Below, piece after piece: positions 1-10,331 of a stretch of 64,000 nucleotides of DNA. Made by a program: the position numbers and the translations under genes. The stretch is from Pimelobacter simplex (lineage in GTDB: Bacteria; Actinomycetota; Actinomycetes; Propionibacteriales; Nocardioidaceae), in contig NZ_CP096276.1 in the NCBI RefSeq assembly GCF_024662235.1, positions 2,356,001 to 2,420,000 on the forward strand, in the 5' to 3' direction. Positions within the stretch are counted from its first letter, which is position 1; each line of letters starts with the position of its first letter. The notes under the pieces were generated by a model. The model did not search any database. It was not told the origin of the DNA and worked only from the letters and a program-made list of their open reading frames with translations.

Positions 1-651
1 AGCCGCCGGGCCACGACCGGGCTGCTCGCCGCCACCGTGGCCGCGGCACCCGGGCCGCGGCTGCCGGCGCTCGTCAACGCCTCCGGCATCAGCTGGTACG
101 GCGACCACGGCTCCGCGCCGCTGACCGAGGCCTCCGACACCCGGGGTCACGCCCTCCTCACGCGCGTGTGCCGCGAGTGGGAGGCCGCGGCCCGTCCCGC
201 GGCCGAGGCGGGCGCCCGCGTGGCGCTCCTGCGCACCGCACCGGTCCAGGACCGCCGGCACCCGCCGCTGCAGCAGCAGCGCCTGCTCTTCACCGCCGGC
301 CTGGGGGGCCGACTGGGCGGCGGCGACCAGCACTACCCGCTGATCTCGCTGCGCGACTGGGTCGGTGCCGCGGTCCTCCTCGTCGAGCACCCCACCGCGT
401 CCGGACCGGTCAACATGTGCGCGCCCGTGACGCCGACGAACGCGGAGTTCACCCGCGCCCTGGCCCGCCAGGTGCACCGGCCGGCGTTCTTCGCGGTACC
501 GGCGCCCGCCATCCGGCTCGCCGCCGGCGCGATGGCCGCAGAGGTGCTCGGCTCGCTCGACGTGCGTCCGGCCGCGCTGCTCGAGCTCGGCTACGAGTTC
601 GCTGACCCGGACGTCGACGCGGTGCTCGCCACGGGGCTCGCCCGCGGCTGA
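1..651 (+). CDS. TIGR01777-family NAD-dependent epimerase, 3' part
   Basis: The reading frame is open from base 1, so the gene begins left of the window and only its C-terminal part is present. The stretch VNASGISWYGDHG resembles the substrate-side motif of TIGR01777 (SulA/YfcH-like) short-chain dehydrogenase/epimerase proteins. The last 60 or so residues, including [18 protein letters not shown], match the DUF1731 tail of that family. The Rossmann nucleotide-binding segment would lie upstream. The substrate of the family is generally unknown. The 3' end overlaps the convergent gene at 591-1226 by about 60 bases. Confidence 0.8.
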   Translation, partial: SRRATTGLLAATVAAAPGPRLPALVNASGISWYGDHGSAPLTEASDTRGHALLTRVCREWEAAARPAAEAGARVALLRTAPVQDRRHPPLQQQRLLFTAGLGGRLGGGDQHYPLISLRDWVGAAVLLVEHPTASGPVNMCAPVTPTNAEFTRALARQVHRPAFFAVPAPAIRLAAGAMAAEVLGSLDVRPAALLELGYEFADPDVDAVLATGLARG

Positions 652-1226
652 GCCGAGGACAGCAGCCAGCGCCCGGCCACCCGCCGGAACACGAGGCGGG
701 ACGTGGACGGTCCGTCCCTGGGCAGCGCCCGCCGGGCGGGCCCGGTCGCGCCGACCCCAGACGGCACCACCGCGAAGCCGCCGTCCAGCCGGTCGGTGAC
801 CACGAGCACGAGCCGCCGCGGGGTCCAGGACCGCAGCCGGACCGCCAGCACCTGGGTGGTCATCCCCTCGACCCGCAGCCCGCGCCCGGTCCAGGCCCGG
901 AGCATTGCGAGGTCGCGCCGCCCGGCCGCCGAGCCCGGTACGTAGAGCCGTGCGAGCGCCCTCGGGTCACCGCGGGCCCAGGCGCGGGACCGCGCCCGGT
1001 CCCAGGCGCGGAGCACCGCCAGCGAGCCCACCGCCGGGCTCACCCGCACCCGCACCGGTCCCGCGTCGGGAGCGACCACCCCGGCCGAGCCCGCGCCAGG
1101 CGCAGACCCCGACCCGAAGCCCGGCGCACCCCGCGGCACGACCCCACCGGCGACGACCAGCGCCGTCACCGTCACCACCACCACGACCACGCCGGCCAGC
1201 CGAGCGCGGGACCCCGAGAACCGCAT
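591..1226 (-). CDS. Hypothetical membrane-anchored or secreted protein
   Basis: A 211-residue protein with a basic N-terminus followed by one long hydrophobic helix ([19 protein letters not shown]), which fits a signal anchor or an uncleaved signal peptide. The rest is Ala/Arg/Val-rich, with a segment [22 protein letters not shown] that resembles NTF2-like or SnoaL-like secreted proteins of Actinobacteria; that likeness is weak. It converges on the epimerase gene and is divergent from lipB. No function can be assigned. Confidence 0.6.
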   Translation of the reverse strand: MRFSGSRARLAGVVVVVVTVTALVVAGGVVPRGAPGFGSGSAPGAGSAGVVAPDAGPVRVRVSPAVGSLAVLRAWDRARSRAWARGDPRALARLYVPGSAAGRRDLAMLRAWTGRGLRVEGMTTQVLAVRLRSWTPRRLVLVVTDRLDGGFAVVPSGVGATGPARRALPRDGPSTSRLVFRRVAGRWLLSSAQPRASPVASTASTSGSANS

Positions 1227-1326
1227 GGGACGTTCCTACCCCGAAGGTCCGACGGATGCATCCGGTCCTCCACAGGCCCCGACCGGCCCCGACCGGCCCC
1301 GACAGACCCCGAGTAGGCTCGACGTC

Positions 1327-2067
1327 GTGACGCTCACTTTCCGCGAGGACGGGCTCGGACCGGACTTCATCGACTACGTCACCGCCTGGGACCTCCAGCG
1401 CGAGCTCCACGCCGAGGTCGTCGCCGGCGAGCGGAGCGACACCGTGCTGCTCCTGGAGCACCCGGCGGTCTTCACGGCCAGCCGGCGTACCGCCGAGCAC
1501 GAGCGGCCCACCGACACCGGTGGCGCGCCGGTCATCGAGGTCGACCGCGGCGGCAAGATCACGTTCCACGGCCCCGGTCAGCTCGTGGGCTACCCCATCG
1601 TCCGGCTGCCCGACCACGTCAAGGTCGTCGACTACGTCCGCCGCCTCGAGGAGGCGATCATCGCGGTCTGCGCCGAGCTCGGCGTCACGACCGCGCGCAT
1701 CCCGGGCCGCACGGGCGTCTGGCTCAAGGCCGACGAGCGGGGCGGCGAGCGCAAGATCGCGGCCATCGGCATCCGGGTCCGCAACGGCGTCGCGATGCAC
1801 GGCTTCTCGCTCAACTGCGACGTCGACCTGAGCTGGTACGACCGCTTCGTGCCCTGCGGCATCGCCGACGCCGACGTCACCTCCCTGAGCGCCGAGCTGG
1901 GCCGCGACGTGCCGGTGCGCGAGGTCGTCGCCTCCGTACGACGCCACCTCGACGAGCTGCTCGCCTGGGGGCCCTACGTGGCGACGCCCGACTACGAGCC
2001 GCGCCCCGACCCGGCCAAGACTCCCCCGCCCGTCGGCGTGGCGGTGCTCAGCTACCCCGCACGCTGA
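1327..2067 (+). CDS. lipB: Lipoyl(octanoyl) transferase LipB
   Basis: LipB moves an octanoyl group from acyl carrier protein to the lipoyl domains of 2-oxoacid dehydrogenase complexes and the glycine cleavage H protein. The protein shows the family signature [18 protein letters not shown], the conserved lysine in [11 protein letters not shown], and the catalytic cysteine in [15 protein letters not shown] use the GTG at 1327, giving 246 residues and a VTLTFREDG start. An in-frame ATG at 1225 would add a Pro/Arg-rich extension unlike the family. LipA lies about 2 kb downstream, with an ABC exporter pair between them. Confidence 0.93.
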   Translation: MTLTFREDGLGPDFIDYVTAWDLQRELHAEVVAGERSDTVLLLEHPAVFTASRRTAEHERPTDTGGAPVIEVDRGGKITFHGPGQLVGYPIVRLPDHVKVVDYVRRLEEAIIAVCAELGVTTARIPGRTGVWLKADERGGERKIAAIGIRVRNGVAMHGFSLNCDVDLSWYDRFVPCGIADADVTSLSAELGRDVPVREVVASVRRHLDELLAWGPYVATPDYEPRPDPAKTPPPVGVAVLSYPAR

Positions 2068-2120
2068 GGTCAGACTGTCCTCCTGCTCTCCCCCCTTCGA
2101 GAGCCGACTGAGGAGGACGC

Positions 2121-3068
2121 GTGAGCGACCTGGTCATCGAGACGACGGGGCTCCGCAAGGAGTTCCGCACCGTCCGCGGCGGACAGCGCGTCGCCGTGCA
2201 GAACCTCGACCTGGCGGTGCCCGCCGGCGGCGGGGTGCACGGCTTCCTGGGCCCCAACGGGTCCGGCAAGACCACGACGATCCGGATGCTGCTCGGCCTG
2301 GCCCGGCCCACTCGCGGCACGATGCGCCTGTTCGGCCAGCCGGTCCCCGAGCTGCTCCCCCAGGTCATCGACCGGGTCGGCGCGGTCGTGGAGTCGCCGA
2401 AGTTCTCCCCCAACTTCAGCGGGCGGCTCAACCTCCAGCTGCTCGCCGACGCCATCGGTACGCCGCGCGGCCGCGTCGACGAGGCGCTCGAGACCGTCCA
2501 GCTCGGCGGTCGCGACAAGGACCGCTACAAGTCCTACTCGCTGGGCATGAAGCAGCGGCTCGCCATCGCCGCGACCCTCCTCAAGCGCCCCGACCTGCTC
2601 ATCCTCGACGAGCCGACCAACGGGCTCGACCCGGCCGGCATCCGGGAGATCCGCGAGACCATCCGCGGCCTGGGCGAGGCGGGCGTCACCGTGCTGCTGA
2701 GCTCGCACATCCTCGCCGAGGTGCAGCAGGTGTGCACCTCGGCCACGATCATCGGCAACGGCCGGCTGCTGGCCTCGGGACGGGTCGACGACCTGCTCGG
2801 GACGACGACGGCCCACCGGGTCGTCGTACCGGAGCCGGAGCGGGCGGTGGGCGTGCTCCAGGCCGCCGGGCTCAGCGCCGTGGTCGTCGCCGGAGCCGAC
2901 CACGAGCGGCCGCACGAGGTGCGCGTCGAGACCGAGGACGCCACCCGGATCACCCAGACGCTCAGCGGCGCCGGGATCTGGCTGACCGAGCTGACCCCGC
3001 TGCGCCCGGACCTGGAGACGTTCTTCCTCGCGCTCACCGACGCCGAGCGGCTGGGGGCGGACCGATGA
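2121..3068 (+). CDS. ABC transporter ATP-binding protein
   Basis: A 315-residue cytoplasmic ATPase of the CcmA/drug-exporter class. Visible motifs are Walker A GPNGSGKTTT (about residue 50), the signature YSLGMKQRLAIAATLL, Walker B LLILDEPTNGLDP and the H-loop LLSSHIL. The C-terminal 90 residues form the extra domain usual in bacitracin-type exporters. The GTG start is preceded by AGGAGG at 2111-2116. Its stop overlaps the start of the permease gene in an ATGA junction, so the two are translationally coupled. The substrate is unknown. Confidence 0.92.
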   Translation: MSDLVIETTGLRKEFRTVRGGQRVAVQNLDLAVPAGGGVHGFLGPNGSGKTTTIRMLLGLARPTRGTMRLFGQPVPELLPQVIDRVGAVVESPKFSPNFSGRLNLQLLADAIGTPRGRVDEALETVQLGGRDKDRYKSYSLGMKQRLAIAATLLKRPDLLILDEPTNGLDPAGIREIRETIRGLGEAGVTVLLSSHILAEVQQVCTSATIIGNGRLLASGRVDDLLGTTTAHRVVVPEPERAVGVLQAAGLSAVVVAGADHERPHEVRVETEDATRITQTLSGAGIWLTELTPLRPDLETFFLALTDAERLGADR

Positions 3069-4078
3069 GCGCCTTCGCCCGGCTGCTCCGCGTCGAGCTC
3101 ATCCGTCTCGTACGACGCCGCGCGGTTCTCGTGCTCCTGCTGGTCGCGCTCGTCGTCCCCGTCGTGGTCGGCGTCGCGATCACCCTCGACACCCGCCCGC
3201 CCTCCGCAGCCGCGCTCGCCGACGCGAAGGCGCAGGTCGAGCGCGACCGCAAGGATCCGGCCTACGCCGAGTCCCTCGAGCAGTGCATCGCCGACCCGGT
3301 CAACTTCGGCGGCATCCAGAGCACCGACAAGGCCGAGATCGAGCGCCTCTGCACCGAGCAGACCCAGCCCCAGGTCGACTGGTACCTCTACGTCAACGAC
3401 CTCGACCTCGCCACCGAGATCACCCAGGGCTCCGGCATCGCGCTGGTCGTCATCCTCGGCCTGCTCATGATGGTCCTCGGCACGACGTTCACCGGCCACG
3501 ACTGGGCCAGCGGGTCGGTCAGCAACCAGCTGCTCTTCGAGCCGCGCCGGGCCCGGGTGTGGGCGGCCAAAGCGATCGTGGTGACGGGGGTGGCGCTGGT
3601 GCTGTCGGCGCTGGTGCTCTCGGCGTACTGGCTCGGGCTCAACGCGGTCGCCGCCTCGCGCGACCTCCCCTCTGGCGGCGCGGTCCTGCTCGACTGCCTG
3701 CAGATGGGCTGGCGCGGTGCGGGCGTGGTCGCCGCGGCGGCGCTGTGCGGCTTCGCGCTGACGATGCTGTTCCGCAGCACGGTCGCCACGCTCGGCATCC
3801 TGTTCGGCGTCGCGCTGGTGGGCGGCATCGTCCTCGCGGTGCTGGGGGTCTCCGGCCGGTTCGACCCGGCGCTCAACACGCTGGCGGTCGTCGCCGACGG
3901 GGCGACGTACTACGTCGACGCGCCGTGCCCGCCCGAGCAGGGCATCGACATGGCGGGGGCGACGTGCTCCGAGGAGCGGACCCTCACGTTCGCCTCCGGC
4001 GCGGCGTACACGGGGACGGCGGTGGGCGGCTCCGCGGTGCTCTCGCTGCTGTGGTTCCGGCGGCGCGACGTGCCGTGA
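3065..4078 (+). CDS. ABC transporter permease
   Basis: A 337-residue membrane protein starting at the ATG that overlaps the stop of the ATPase gene. An N-terminal helix (RRRAVLVLLLVALVVPVVVGVAI) is followed by a roughly 110-residue extracytoplasmic segment containing two cysteines, then five or so further membrane helices. This is the ABC2-type topology that pairs with a separate ATPase. It probably exports a peptide, lipid or drug, but nothing shows which. It sits between lipB and lipA without an evident functional tie to lipoate. Confidence 0.87.
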   Translation: MSAFARLLRVELIRLVRRRAVLVLLLVALVVPVVVGVAITLDTRPPSAAALADAKAQVERDRKDPAYAESLEQCIADPVNFGGIQSTDKAEIERLCTEQTQPQVDWYLYVNDLDLATEITQGSGIALVVILGLLMMVLGTTFTGHDWASGSVSNQLLFEPRRARVWAAKAIVVTGVALVLSALVLSAYWLGLNAVAASRDLPSGGAVLLDCLQMGWRGAGVVAAAALCGFALTMLFRSTVATLGILFGVALVGGIVLAVLGVSGRFDPALNTLAVVADGATYYVDAPCPPEQGIDMAGATCSEERTLTFASGAAYTGTAVGGSAVLSLLWFRRRDVP

Positions 4079-4101
4079 GGCCACCGGAGTAGGCTGACCC
4101 G

Positions 4102-5037
4102 GTGAGCGCAACACCCGAGGGGCGCAAGCTCCTCCGCCTCGAAGTCCGCAACGCCGAGACCCCCATCGAGCGCAAGCCGTCCTGGATCAAGACCAAGGCG
4201 AAGATGGGCCCGGAGTACACCGCTCTGCACAAGCTGGTGAAGTCCGAGGGCCTGCACACGGTGTGCCAGGAAGCGGCCTGTCCCAACATCTTCGAGTGCT
4301 GGGAGGACCGCGAGGCCACCTTCCTCATCGGCGGGGACCAGTGCACCCGACGCTGCGACTTCTGCCAGATCGACACCGGCAAGCCCCAGGCCCTCGACCG
4401 CGACGAGCCCCGCCGCGTCGCGGAGTCCGTGCAGACCATGGGCCTGAAGTACGCCACCATCACCGGCGTCGCCCGCGACGACCTGCCCGACGGCGGCGCC
4501 TGGCTCTACGCCGAGACCGTCCGCGCGATCCACGACCTCAACCCCGACACCGGGGTCGAGAACCTGATCCCGGACTTCAACGGCCGCCCCGAGCTGCTGA
4601 CCGAGGTCTTCGAGTCCCGCCCCGAGGTGCTGGCGCACAACGTGGAGACCGTGCCGCGGATCTTCAAGCGCATCCGCCCCGCCTTCCGCTACGAGCGCTC
4701 CCTGGACGTGCTGACCCAGGCCCGGGCCTTCGGGCTGGTCACCAAGTCCAACCTCATCCTCGGCATGGGTGAGACCCGCGAGGAGGTCTCCCAGGCCCTG
4801 CGCGACCTGCACGAGGCGGGCTGTGAGCTGGTCACGATCACGCAGTACCTGCGCCCCAGCCCGCGTCACCACCCCGTGGAGCGGTGGGTCAAGCCCGAGG
4901 AGTTCGTCGAGCTCGCCACCGAGGCCGACGAGATCGGCTTCGCGGGAGTCCTGTCCGGACCGCTCGTCCGTTCGTCGTACCGCGCCGGACGTCTGTATCG
5001 TCAGGCGATGGCCGCGCGCGACGCCGCGACGGTCTGA
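4102..5037 (+). CDS. lipA: Lipoyl synthase LipA
   Basis: LipA is a radical-SAM enzyme that inserts two sulphur atoms into protein-bound octanoyl groups. The protein has the auxiliary-cluster motif [12 protein letters not shown], the radical-SAM motif CTRRCDFC, the glycine-rich [15 protein letters not shown] segment and the C-terminal RSSYRAG motif that ligates the auxiliary cluster. Its 311 residues match the family length. The GTG start lies 24 bases after the permease stop. Together with LipB it makes up the de novo lipoylation route. Confidence 0.95.
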   Translation: MSATPEGRKLLRLEVRNAETPIERKPSWIKTKAKMGPEYTALHKLVKSEGLHTVCQEAACPNIFECWEDREATFLIGGDQCTRRCDFCQIDTGKPQALDRDEPRRVAESVQTMGLKYATITGVARDDLPDGGAWLYAETVRAIHDLNPDTGVENLIPDFNGRPELLTEVFESRPEVLAHNVETVPRIFKRIRPAFRYERSLDVLTQARAFGLVTKSNLILGMGETREEVSQALRDLHEAGCELVTITQYLRPSPRHHPVERWVKPEEFVELATEADEIGFAGVLSGPLVRSSYRAGRLYRQAMAARDAATV

Positions 5038-5073
5038 CGTCCCGAACCACGGCCGAGGAGATTGCAGCACCCC

Positions 5074-5787
5074 ATGTCGAACACTCCTGTCGACCCGTCC
5101 ACCATGAGCCGCCGCCGGCAGATCCTCGAGACCTACCGGATGTCGCGCGAGGTCGACCCGGCGATCCGCTGGTGGATGCTCGGCTCCTTCCTCCTCTTCG
5201 GCGGACTGGGCTTCGCCCTCTTCCACTTCGTGCTGCCCGGCGGCGGTGCCTTCAAGATGGTGCTGACCGTCATCGGCACCTTCCTGATCGGCCTCCTGGC
5301 CCTGATGATCGTCTTCGGCCGCCGCGCCCAGAAGGCGGCGTTCAAGCGCCTCGACGGCCAGGTCGGCGCCGCGGCCCGCGCGCTCACCATGCTGCGCCGC
5401 GGCTGGGTGATCGAGGAGGTCGTCGGCTTCACCAAGCAGCAGGACATGGTCCACCGCGTGGTCGGCCCTCCGGGCATCATCCTGGTCGGCGAGGGCAACC
5501 CCGGCCGGCTCAAGGCGCTGCTCACCAGCGAGCACAAGAAGCACGAGCGGGTCGCCGGCGACTACCCCGTGCACGAGATCATGGTCGGCTCCGAGGAGGG
5601 TCAGGTCCCCCTGACCAAGCTGGTGCGCCACGTCCAGAAGCTCGGCCGCCAGGTCAAGCCGGCCGAGATCACCGAGATCCGCCAGCGGCTGCGCGCGCTC
5701 GACGCCCAGCGTCCCAAGGTGCCGCTCCCCCGCGGTCCGGTCCCGACCTCGATGAAGGGCATGCGCGGCAACCTGCGCGGTCGCTGA
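5074..5787 (+). CDS. DUF4191 membrane protein
   Basis: A 237-residue protein with two membrane helices near the N-terminus (about residues 30-52 and 60-85: WWMLGSFLLFGGLGFALF and MVLTVIGTFLIGLLALMIVF) and a soluble C-terminal domain. It matches the actinobacterial DUF4191 family, which is commonly found directly after lipA; function is not established. I use the ATG at 5074. A TTG at 5062 lies too close to the GAGGAG at 5055-5060 to be a good start. Confidence 0.85.
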   Translation: MSNTPVDPSTMSRRRQILETYRMSREVDPAIRWWMLGSFLLFGGLGFALFHFVLPGGGAFKMVLTVIGTFLIGLLALMIVFGRRAQKAAFKRLDGQVGAAARALTMLRRGWVIEEVVGFTKQQDMVHRVVGPPGIILVGEGNPGRLKALLTSEHKKHERVAGDYPVHEIMVGSEEGQVPLTKLVRHVQKLGRQVKPAEITEIRQRLRALDAQRPKVPLPRGPVPTSMKGMRGNLRGR

Positions 5788-5830
5788 GCCGGCACGGCGC
5801 CCGAGGCGCGCCGCGCGCGCCCGCCCAGGA

Positions 5831-6262
5831 CTACTTGACCAGGGTGCGCAGCGTCGCGAAGGTGACGGTCGACGTACCGGCGGCGAGGTCGTGCAGGCCC
5901 CGGCCGTCGTTGCGGAACACCAGGGGCGGGATGACCAGCCCGATCATGATCTGCCGGATCAGCACCTTGATCGGGTTGAGCCGGTGCAGGTGCCCGTCCG
6001 CCGGGACGACGCACAGGCCGGTGAGCAGCTTGCCGATCGAGCCGCCGGCCAGCCAGGTCAGCAGCGTCGACTCGACGATGTAGACCGGCAGCACGAGGAT
6101 CGAGGCGACCGAGCCGGCCTCGGTGTACTCGTCGAGCCCGAAGACCAGGATCACGGCCAGGGTGCACAGCAGCCAGTCGACCAGCAGCGCGGCGATCCGG
6201 CGTCCCCAGGACGCGGTCTCGAAGGACGACAGGGCAGGGCGCTTCGCGGTCGGGGACGGCAC
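5831..6262 (-). CDS. RDD family membrane protein
   Basis: A 143-residue protein with three or so hydrophobic helices and the arrangement typical of RDD proteins: WGRRIAALLVDWLL near the N-terminus and GGSIGKLLTGLCVVP in the middle. I choose the GTG at 6262 because the frame upstream overlaps the promoter region of the glutamine synthetase gene. It is divergent from that gene and convergent with DUF4191. RDD proteins are small integral membrane proteins, some linked to ion transport; the role here is unknown. Confidence 0.82.
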   Translation of the reverse strand: MPSPTAKRPALSSFETASWGRRIAALLVDWLLCTLAVILVFGLDEYTEAGSVASILVLPVYIVESTLLTWLAGGSIGKLLTGLCVVPADGHLHRLNPIKVLIRQIMIGLVIPPLVFRNDGRGLHDLAAGTSTVTFATLRTLVK

Positions 6263-6319
6263 GGCCGCAAGCGTAGGCGAGGGTCCGGAGTGACCGGCAC
6301 CACACCCGGCGGCAACCTT

Positions 6320-6357
6320 GTTACATGCCCGAAACACAAGGGCAACGGCCCGAGGTG
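6320..6357 (+). promoter_or_regulatory. Candidate GlnR box upstream of the type III glutamine synthetase
   Basis: Reads GTTAC, six bases, GAAAC, six bases, GCAAC, six bases, AGGTG. The first three half-sites fit the actinobacterial GlnR consensus (GTnAC-n6-GAAAC repeated); the fourth is weak. It ends 48 bases before the ATG at 6406. The in-frame ATG at 6325 falls inside the box, which argues against that start. Confidence 0.7.
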
Positions 6358-6405
6358 TTCTCGTCCGTAGCGTCCCGCTCCGAAGACCGATCCGAGGAGC
6401 ACAGC

Positions 6406-8586
6406 ATGACCGCGAACGCCGTACGCCTGGCCGCCATCAAGGACGCCCAGTCCTTCGAGGGCCCGGCCCCCTTCTTCGACGTGGCCGAGAAGACCGGGGA
6501 GATCTTCGGCGCGAACGTGTTCTCGCTCGCCGTCATGCAGAAGCGCCTGCCCAAGGCGATCTTCAAGTCGGTCGCCGCGACCATCCAGAACGGCGAGAAG
6601 CTCGACGCCGCCGTGGCCGACCTCGTCGCCGCCGCGATGAAGGACTGGGCGATGGAGCGCGGCGTCACGCACTACGCGCACGTCTTCTACCCGCTGACCG
6701 GGCTCACCGCCGAGAAGCACGACTCGTTCCTCGAGCCGGTCGGCGACGGCACCGCGATCTGGGAGTTCTCCGGCAAGACCCTGATCCAGGGCGAGCCCGA
6801 CGCCTCCTCGTTCCCCAACGGCGGCATCCGGGCGACCTTCGAGGCGCGCGGCTACACCGGCTGGGACGTCCAGTCGCCGGCGTACATCCTCGAGAACGCC
6901 AACGGCAACACCCTGTGCATCCCCACGATCTTCGTCTCGATGACCGGTGAGGCGCTCGACCACAAGACCCCGCTGCTGCGCTCGCAGGCGGCGATGGCCG
7001 CGCAGGCGCAGCGGGTGCTGGCGCTCTTCGGTCACCAGGACGTCGACAATGTCGTGTCGTACTGCGGCCCCGAGCAGGAGTACTTCCTGATCGACACGAG
7101 CTTCGTCAACGCGCGTCCCGACCTGCTCAACGCCGGGCGGACCCTGTTCGGCGCGAAGCCCCCCAAGGGCCAGGAGTTCGACGACCACTACTTCGGCGCG
7201 ATCCCCGAGCGCGTGCTGGCGTTCATGCACGACACCGAGCGGGCGCTGTTCAAGCTCGGCATCCCCGCCAAGACCCGGCACAACGAGGTCGCCCCCGGTC
7301 AGTTCGAGATCGCGCCGGTCTTCGAGCGCGCCAACCTCGCCTCGGACCACCAGCAGCTGCTGATGAGCACGTTCCGCTCGATCGCCAAGCAGCACGGCCT
7401 GGAGTGCCTCTTCCACGAGAAGCCCTTCGCCGGCGTCAACGGCTCGGGCAAGCACGTGAACTTCTCGTTCGGCAACGGCAACCAGGGCAACTTCCTCAAC
7501 CCGGGCGACAACCCGCACGACAACGCGCAGTTCCTCGTCTTCTGCGCCGCGATCATCCGCGCCGTCCACCTGCACGGCGGCCTGCTGCGGCTCACCGTCG
7601 CCTCGGCCGGCAACGACCACCGCCTGGGCGCCAACGAGGCCCCGCCCGCGATCATCTCGATCTTCCTCGGCGACCAGCTCGCCGACGTCTTCGACCAGAT
7701 CGCCAAGGGCGGCGAGGCGACCAGCTCGAAGCAGAAGGGCATCCTGTCCGTCGGCGTCGACACCCTGCCCGACCTGGCCAAGGACGCCGGCGACCGCAAC
7801 CGCACCTCGCCGTTCGCGTTCACCGGCAACCGCTTCGAGTTCCGCGCCGCCGGCTCCAACCAGACGGTCGCGGCCCCGATGGTCATCATCAACACGATCA
7901 TGGCCGAGGCGCTCGACTTCGCCGCGAACGAGATCGAGGCCGCTGTCGCCCAGGGCGCCGACTTCAACGACGCCGTGGCCGCCCTGCTCAAGACGATCAT
8001 CGAGCAGCACGGCGCGGTGATCTTCAACGGCAACGGCTACTCCGAGGAGTGGCACGCCGAGGCCGAGCAGCGGGGCCTGAAGAACCTCCGGACCACCGTC
8101 GACGCCCTCCCCGAGTGGCTCACGCCCGAGTCCAAGGCGCTCTTCTCGACCTACGGCGTGTTCAGCGAGGCCGAGCTCGAGTCGCGCTACGAGGTCGGCG
8201 TCGAGCAGTACGTCATGACCGTCGGCGTCGAGGCCAACCTGACCGCCGAGATCGCCCGCACCATCGTGCTCCCGACCGCGCTGCGCTACCAGACCGAGCT
8301 CGCCCAGAACGTCGCGGCGCTCAAGGCCGCCGGCGTCGAGGCCGACCTCAGCACGCTCCAGGGCGTCACCGCTCCCCTGGGCCGGCTCACCGGCGCCATC
8401 ACGGCGCTGGAGAGCGCGATCGCCGGCGCCCACGAGCACAGCGGCATCGCCGAGGCGGCGTACCTGCGCGACGTGGTGCTCACCGCGATGGGCGACGTCC
8501 GCGCCGCCGCGGACGCCCTCGAAGGCGTCGTGGCCGACGACCTGTGGGCGCTGCCGACGTACCAGGAGATGCTCTACATCCGCTGA
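6406..8586 (+). CDS. glnN: Glutamine synthetase type III (GlnN family)
   Basis: Makes glutamine from glutamate, ammonia and ATP. The 726-residue length fits the GSIII family and is far longer than type I or II. Visible signatures are [12 protein letters not shown] and [20 protein letters not shown] in the catalytic core. A C-terminal helical extension carries the [20 protein letters not shown] segment. The ATG at 6406 has a GAGGAG-like site at 6394. The gene lies just before type I glnA and carries its own GlnR-like box, so it is probably part of the nitrogen-limitation response. The symbol follows the usual name for this type. Confidence 0.9.
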   Translation: MTANAVRLAAIKDAQSFEGPAPFFDVAEKTGEIFGANVFSLAVMQKRLPKAIFKSVAATIQNGEKLDAAVADLVAAAMKDWAMERGVTHYAHVFYPLTGLTAEKHDSFLEPVGDGTAIWEFSGKTLIQGEPDASSFPNGGIRATFEARGYTGWDVQSPAYILENANGNTLCIPTIFVSMTGEALDHKTPLLRSQAAMAAQAQRVLALFGHQDVDNVVSYCGPEQEYFLIDTSFVNARPDLLNAGRTLFGAKPPKGQEFDDHYFGAIPERVLAFMHDTERALFKLGIPAKTRHNEVAPGQFEIAPVFERANLASDHQQLLMSTFRSIAKQHGLECLFHEKPFAGVNGSGKHVNFSFGNGNQGNFLNPGDNPHDNAQFLVFCAAIIRAVHLHGGLLRLTVASAGNDHRLGANEAPPAIISIFLGDQLADVFDQIAKGGEATSSKQKGILSVGVDTLPDLAKDAGDRNRTSPFAFTGNRFEFRAAGSNQTVAAPMVIINTIMAEALDFAANEIEAAVAQGADFNDAVAALLKTIIEQHGAVIFNGNGYSEEWHAEAEQRGLKNLRTTVDALPEWLTPESKALFSTYGVFSEAELESRYEVGVEQYVMTVGVEANLTAEIARTIVLPTALRYQTELAQNVAALKAAGVEADLSTLQGVTAPLGRLTGAITALESAIAGAHEHSGIAEAAYLRDVVLTAMGDVRAAADALEGVVADDLWALPTYQEMLYIR

Positions 8587-8599
8587 CCGCACCGGATCT

Positions 8600-8637
8600 G
8601 TAACACGGCCGAAACAAACCGGTGACGGTCGGGAAAC
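8600..8637 (+). promoter_or_regulatory. GlnR box upstream of glnA
   Basis: Four half-sites at perfect spacing: GTAAC, six bases, GAAAC, six bases, GTGAC, six bases, GAAAC. This is a textbook match to the a1-b1-a2-b2 layout of actinobacterial GlnR operators. It lies 56 bases upstream of the glnA start and 13 bases after the stop of the type III gene. Two such sites in one 2.4-kb stretch support GlnR control of both enzymes. Confidence 0.85.
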
Positions 8638-8693
8638 TGCCTGTTCGATAGGTTGCAGGGAGTCCGCAAGCCACGCGACGGAGGAACGAACGA

Positions 8694-10115
8694 ATGTTCA
8701 ACAACAGCGACGAGCTGCTCAAGTTCATCAAGGACGAGGGCGTCGAGATGGTCGACGTCCGGTTCTGCGACCTGCCCGGCGTCATGCAGCACTTCACGGT
8801 GCCGGTCTCGTCCTTCGACCAGTCGGTCTTCGACGACGGTCTGGGCTTCGACGGCTCCTCGATCCGCGGCTTCCAGGCCATCAACGAGTCGGACATGCAG
8901 CTCTACCCGGACCCGACGACGGCGTACATCGACCCGTTCCGCAAGGCCAAGACGCTCAACGTCAACTTCTTCATCCACGACCCGATCACGGGCGAGGCGT
9001 ACTCGCGCGACCCGCGCAACATCGCCAAGAAGGCGCTGGCCTACCTCGCCAGCACCGGCATCGCGGACACCGCGTACTTCGCCCCCGAGGCGGAGTTCTA
9101 CATCTTCGACAACGTCCGGTACTCCACCGGCGTCAACGAGGGCTACTACCACATCGACTCCGTCGAGGGCTGGTGGAACTCGGGCAAGGACGACGGCGAG
9201 AACAAGGGCTACAAGACCCGTCTCAAGGGCGGCTACTTCCCCGTCGAGCCCTACGACCACTACAGCGACCTGCGCGCCGACATGGTCAAGAACCTCGAGG
9301 CCTGCGGCCTGCTCGTCGAGCGCGCCCACCACGAGGTCGGCACCGCCGGCCAGGCCGAGATCAACTACCGCTTCGACACGCTGCTCAAGGCCGCGGACGA
9401 CGTGATGAAGTTCAAGTACCTCATCAAGAACACCGCCTGGGAGCAGGGCAAGTCCGTCACGTTCATGCCGAAGCCGATCTTCGGCGACAACGGCTCGGGC
9501 ATGCACGTGCACTCCTCGCTGTGGAAGGACGGCTCGCCGCTCTTCTACGACGAGACCGGCTACGGCGGCCTCTCCGACATGGCCCGCTGGTACATCGGCG
9601 GCATCCTGGCCCACGCCCCGGCCCTCCTCGCCTTCACGAACCCGACGGTGAACTCCTTCCACCGCCTGGTCCCCGGCTACGAGGCCCCGATCTCGCTGGT
9701 CTACTCCTCGCGCAACCGCTCGGCGTCCATCCGGATCCCGATCACCGGCAGCAACCCCAAGGCCAAGCGCGTCGAGGCCCGCTTCCCCGACCCGTCGGCG
9801 AACCCGTACCTCGCCTTCTCGGCCCTGATGCTCGCCGGCCTCGACGGCATCCAGAACAAGATCGAGCCGCCCGCGCCGGTCGACAAGGACATCTACGAGC
9901 TCCCGCCGGACGAGATGGCCGAGATCGCCCAGGTGCCGACCTCGCTCGGCGCCGTGCTCGACGCGCTCGAGGCGGACCACGAGTTCCTCACGGTCGGCGG
10001 CGTGTTCACGCCCGACCTGATCGACACGTGGACGTCGTACAAGCGGGAGAACGAGATCGCTCCGGTGCAGCTGCGGCCGCACCCGCACGAGTTCGAGCTG
10101 TACTACGACATCTAA
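8694..10115 (+). CDS. glnA: Glutamine synthetase type I (GlnA)
   Basis: Main ammonia-assimilating enzyme, a dodecamer in this family. The 473-residue protein contains [25 protein letters not shown], the flexible-loop region NRSASIRIP and the C-terminal [14 protein letters not shown]. The last holds the tyrosine adenylylated by GlnE in GSI-beta enzymes, so activity is probably controlled by adenylylation as well as by GlnR at the promoter. The GTG-type or ATG start at 8694 follows a GGAGG site. Confidence 0.95.
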   Translation: MFNNSDELLKFIKDEGVEMVDVRFCDLPGVMQHFTVPVSSFDQSVFDDGLGFDGSSIRGFQAINESDMQLYPDPTTAYIDPFRKAKTLNVNFFIHDPITGEAYSRDPRNIAKKALAYLASTGIADTAYFAPEAEFYIFDNVRYSTGVNEGYYHIDSVEGWWNSGKDDGENKGYKTRLKGGYFPVEPYDHYSDLRADMVKNLEACGLLVERAHHEVGTAGQAEINYRFDTLLKAADDVMKFKYLIKNTAWEQGKSVTFMPKPIFGDNGSGMHVHSSLWKDGSPLFYDETGYGGLSDMARWYIGGILAHAPALLAFTNPTVNSFHRLVPGYEAPISLVYSSRNRSASIRIPITGSNPKAKRVEARFPDPSANPYLAFSALMLAGLDGIQNKIEPPAPVDKDIYELPPDEMAEIAQVPTSLGAVLDALEADHEFLTVGGVFTPDLIDTWTSYKRENEIAPVQLRPHPHEFELYYDI

Positions 10116-10181
10116 CCGGGCCTCCGGCTGCGGTCGTTCAGCAACGCCGAATGACCGCAAGGAACAGCCGCTGACCTGCAC

Positions 10182-10221
10182 AAACGCCGCCGAGCGACCC
10201 TTTGGTCACTCGGCGGCGTTT
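10182..10221 (+). terminator. Strong stem-loop terminator after glnA
   Basis: An 18-base stem (AAACGCCGCCGAGCGACC with one mismatch to its partner) closes on a four-base loop CTTT. It begins 66 bases after the glnA stop and marks the last clearly chromosomal feature before the mobile element. Confidence 0.85.
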
Positions 10222-10244
10222 GCTGTTGTTAGCCGCTCGTCGGT

Positions 10245-10331
10245 TACAAATCCGGTACAAATCGCGGAAGGCTTACCTTCCGGCAGTCTCGATCCGTGGC
10301 TCTCGCCACGCGCGGCCCCCGGGCAGTCTCG
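10245..10331. repeat. Short direct and inverted repeats, possible attL/arm sites
   Basis: Between the glnA terminator and the IS21 element there is no convincing gene. The DNA holds TACAAATC twice (10245, 10256), GGCAGTCTCG twice, 40 bases apart (10282, 10322), and the hairpin GGAAGG-CTTA-CCTTCC (10266-10281). Clusters of short repeats like this are typical of integrase and excisionase binding arms. The nearby xis and int genes make this the best place for the left attachment site. No second copy of the core is in the window, so this is a proposal. Confidence 0.35.

Noticed and set aside
1225..1326. Upstream in-frame ATG for lipB
   Set aside because: It would add 34 Pro/Arg-rich residues unlike any LipB; the GTG at 1327 gives the normal N-terminus.
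6325..6405. ATG at 6325 as the start of the type III glutamine synthetase
   Set aside because: It lies inside the GlnR-like box; the ATG at 6406 has a ribosome site and gives the expected length.
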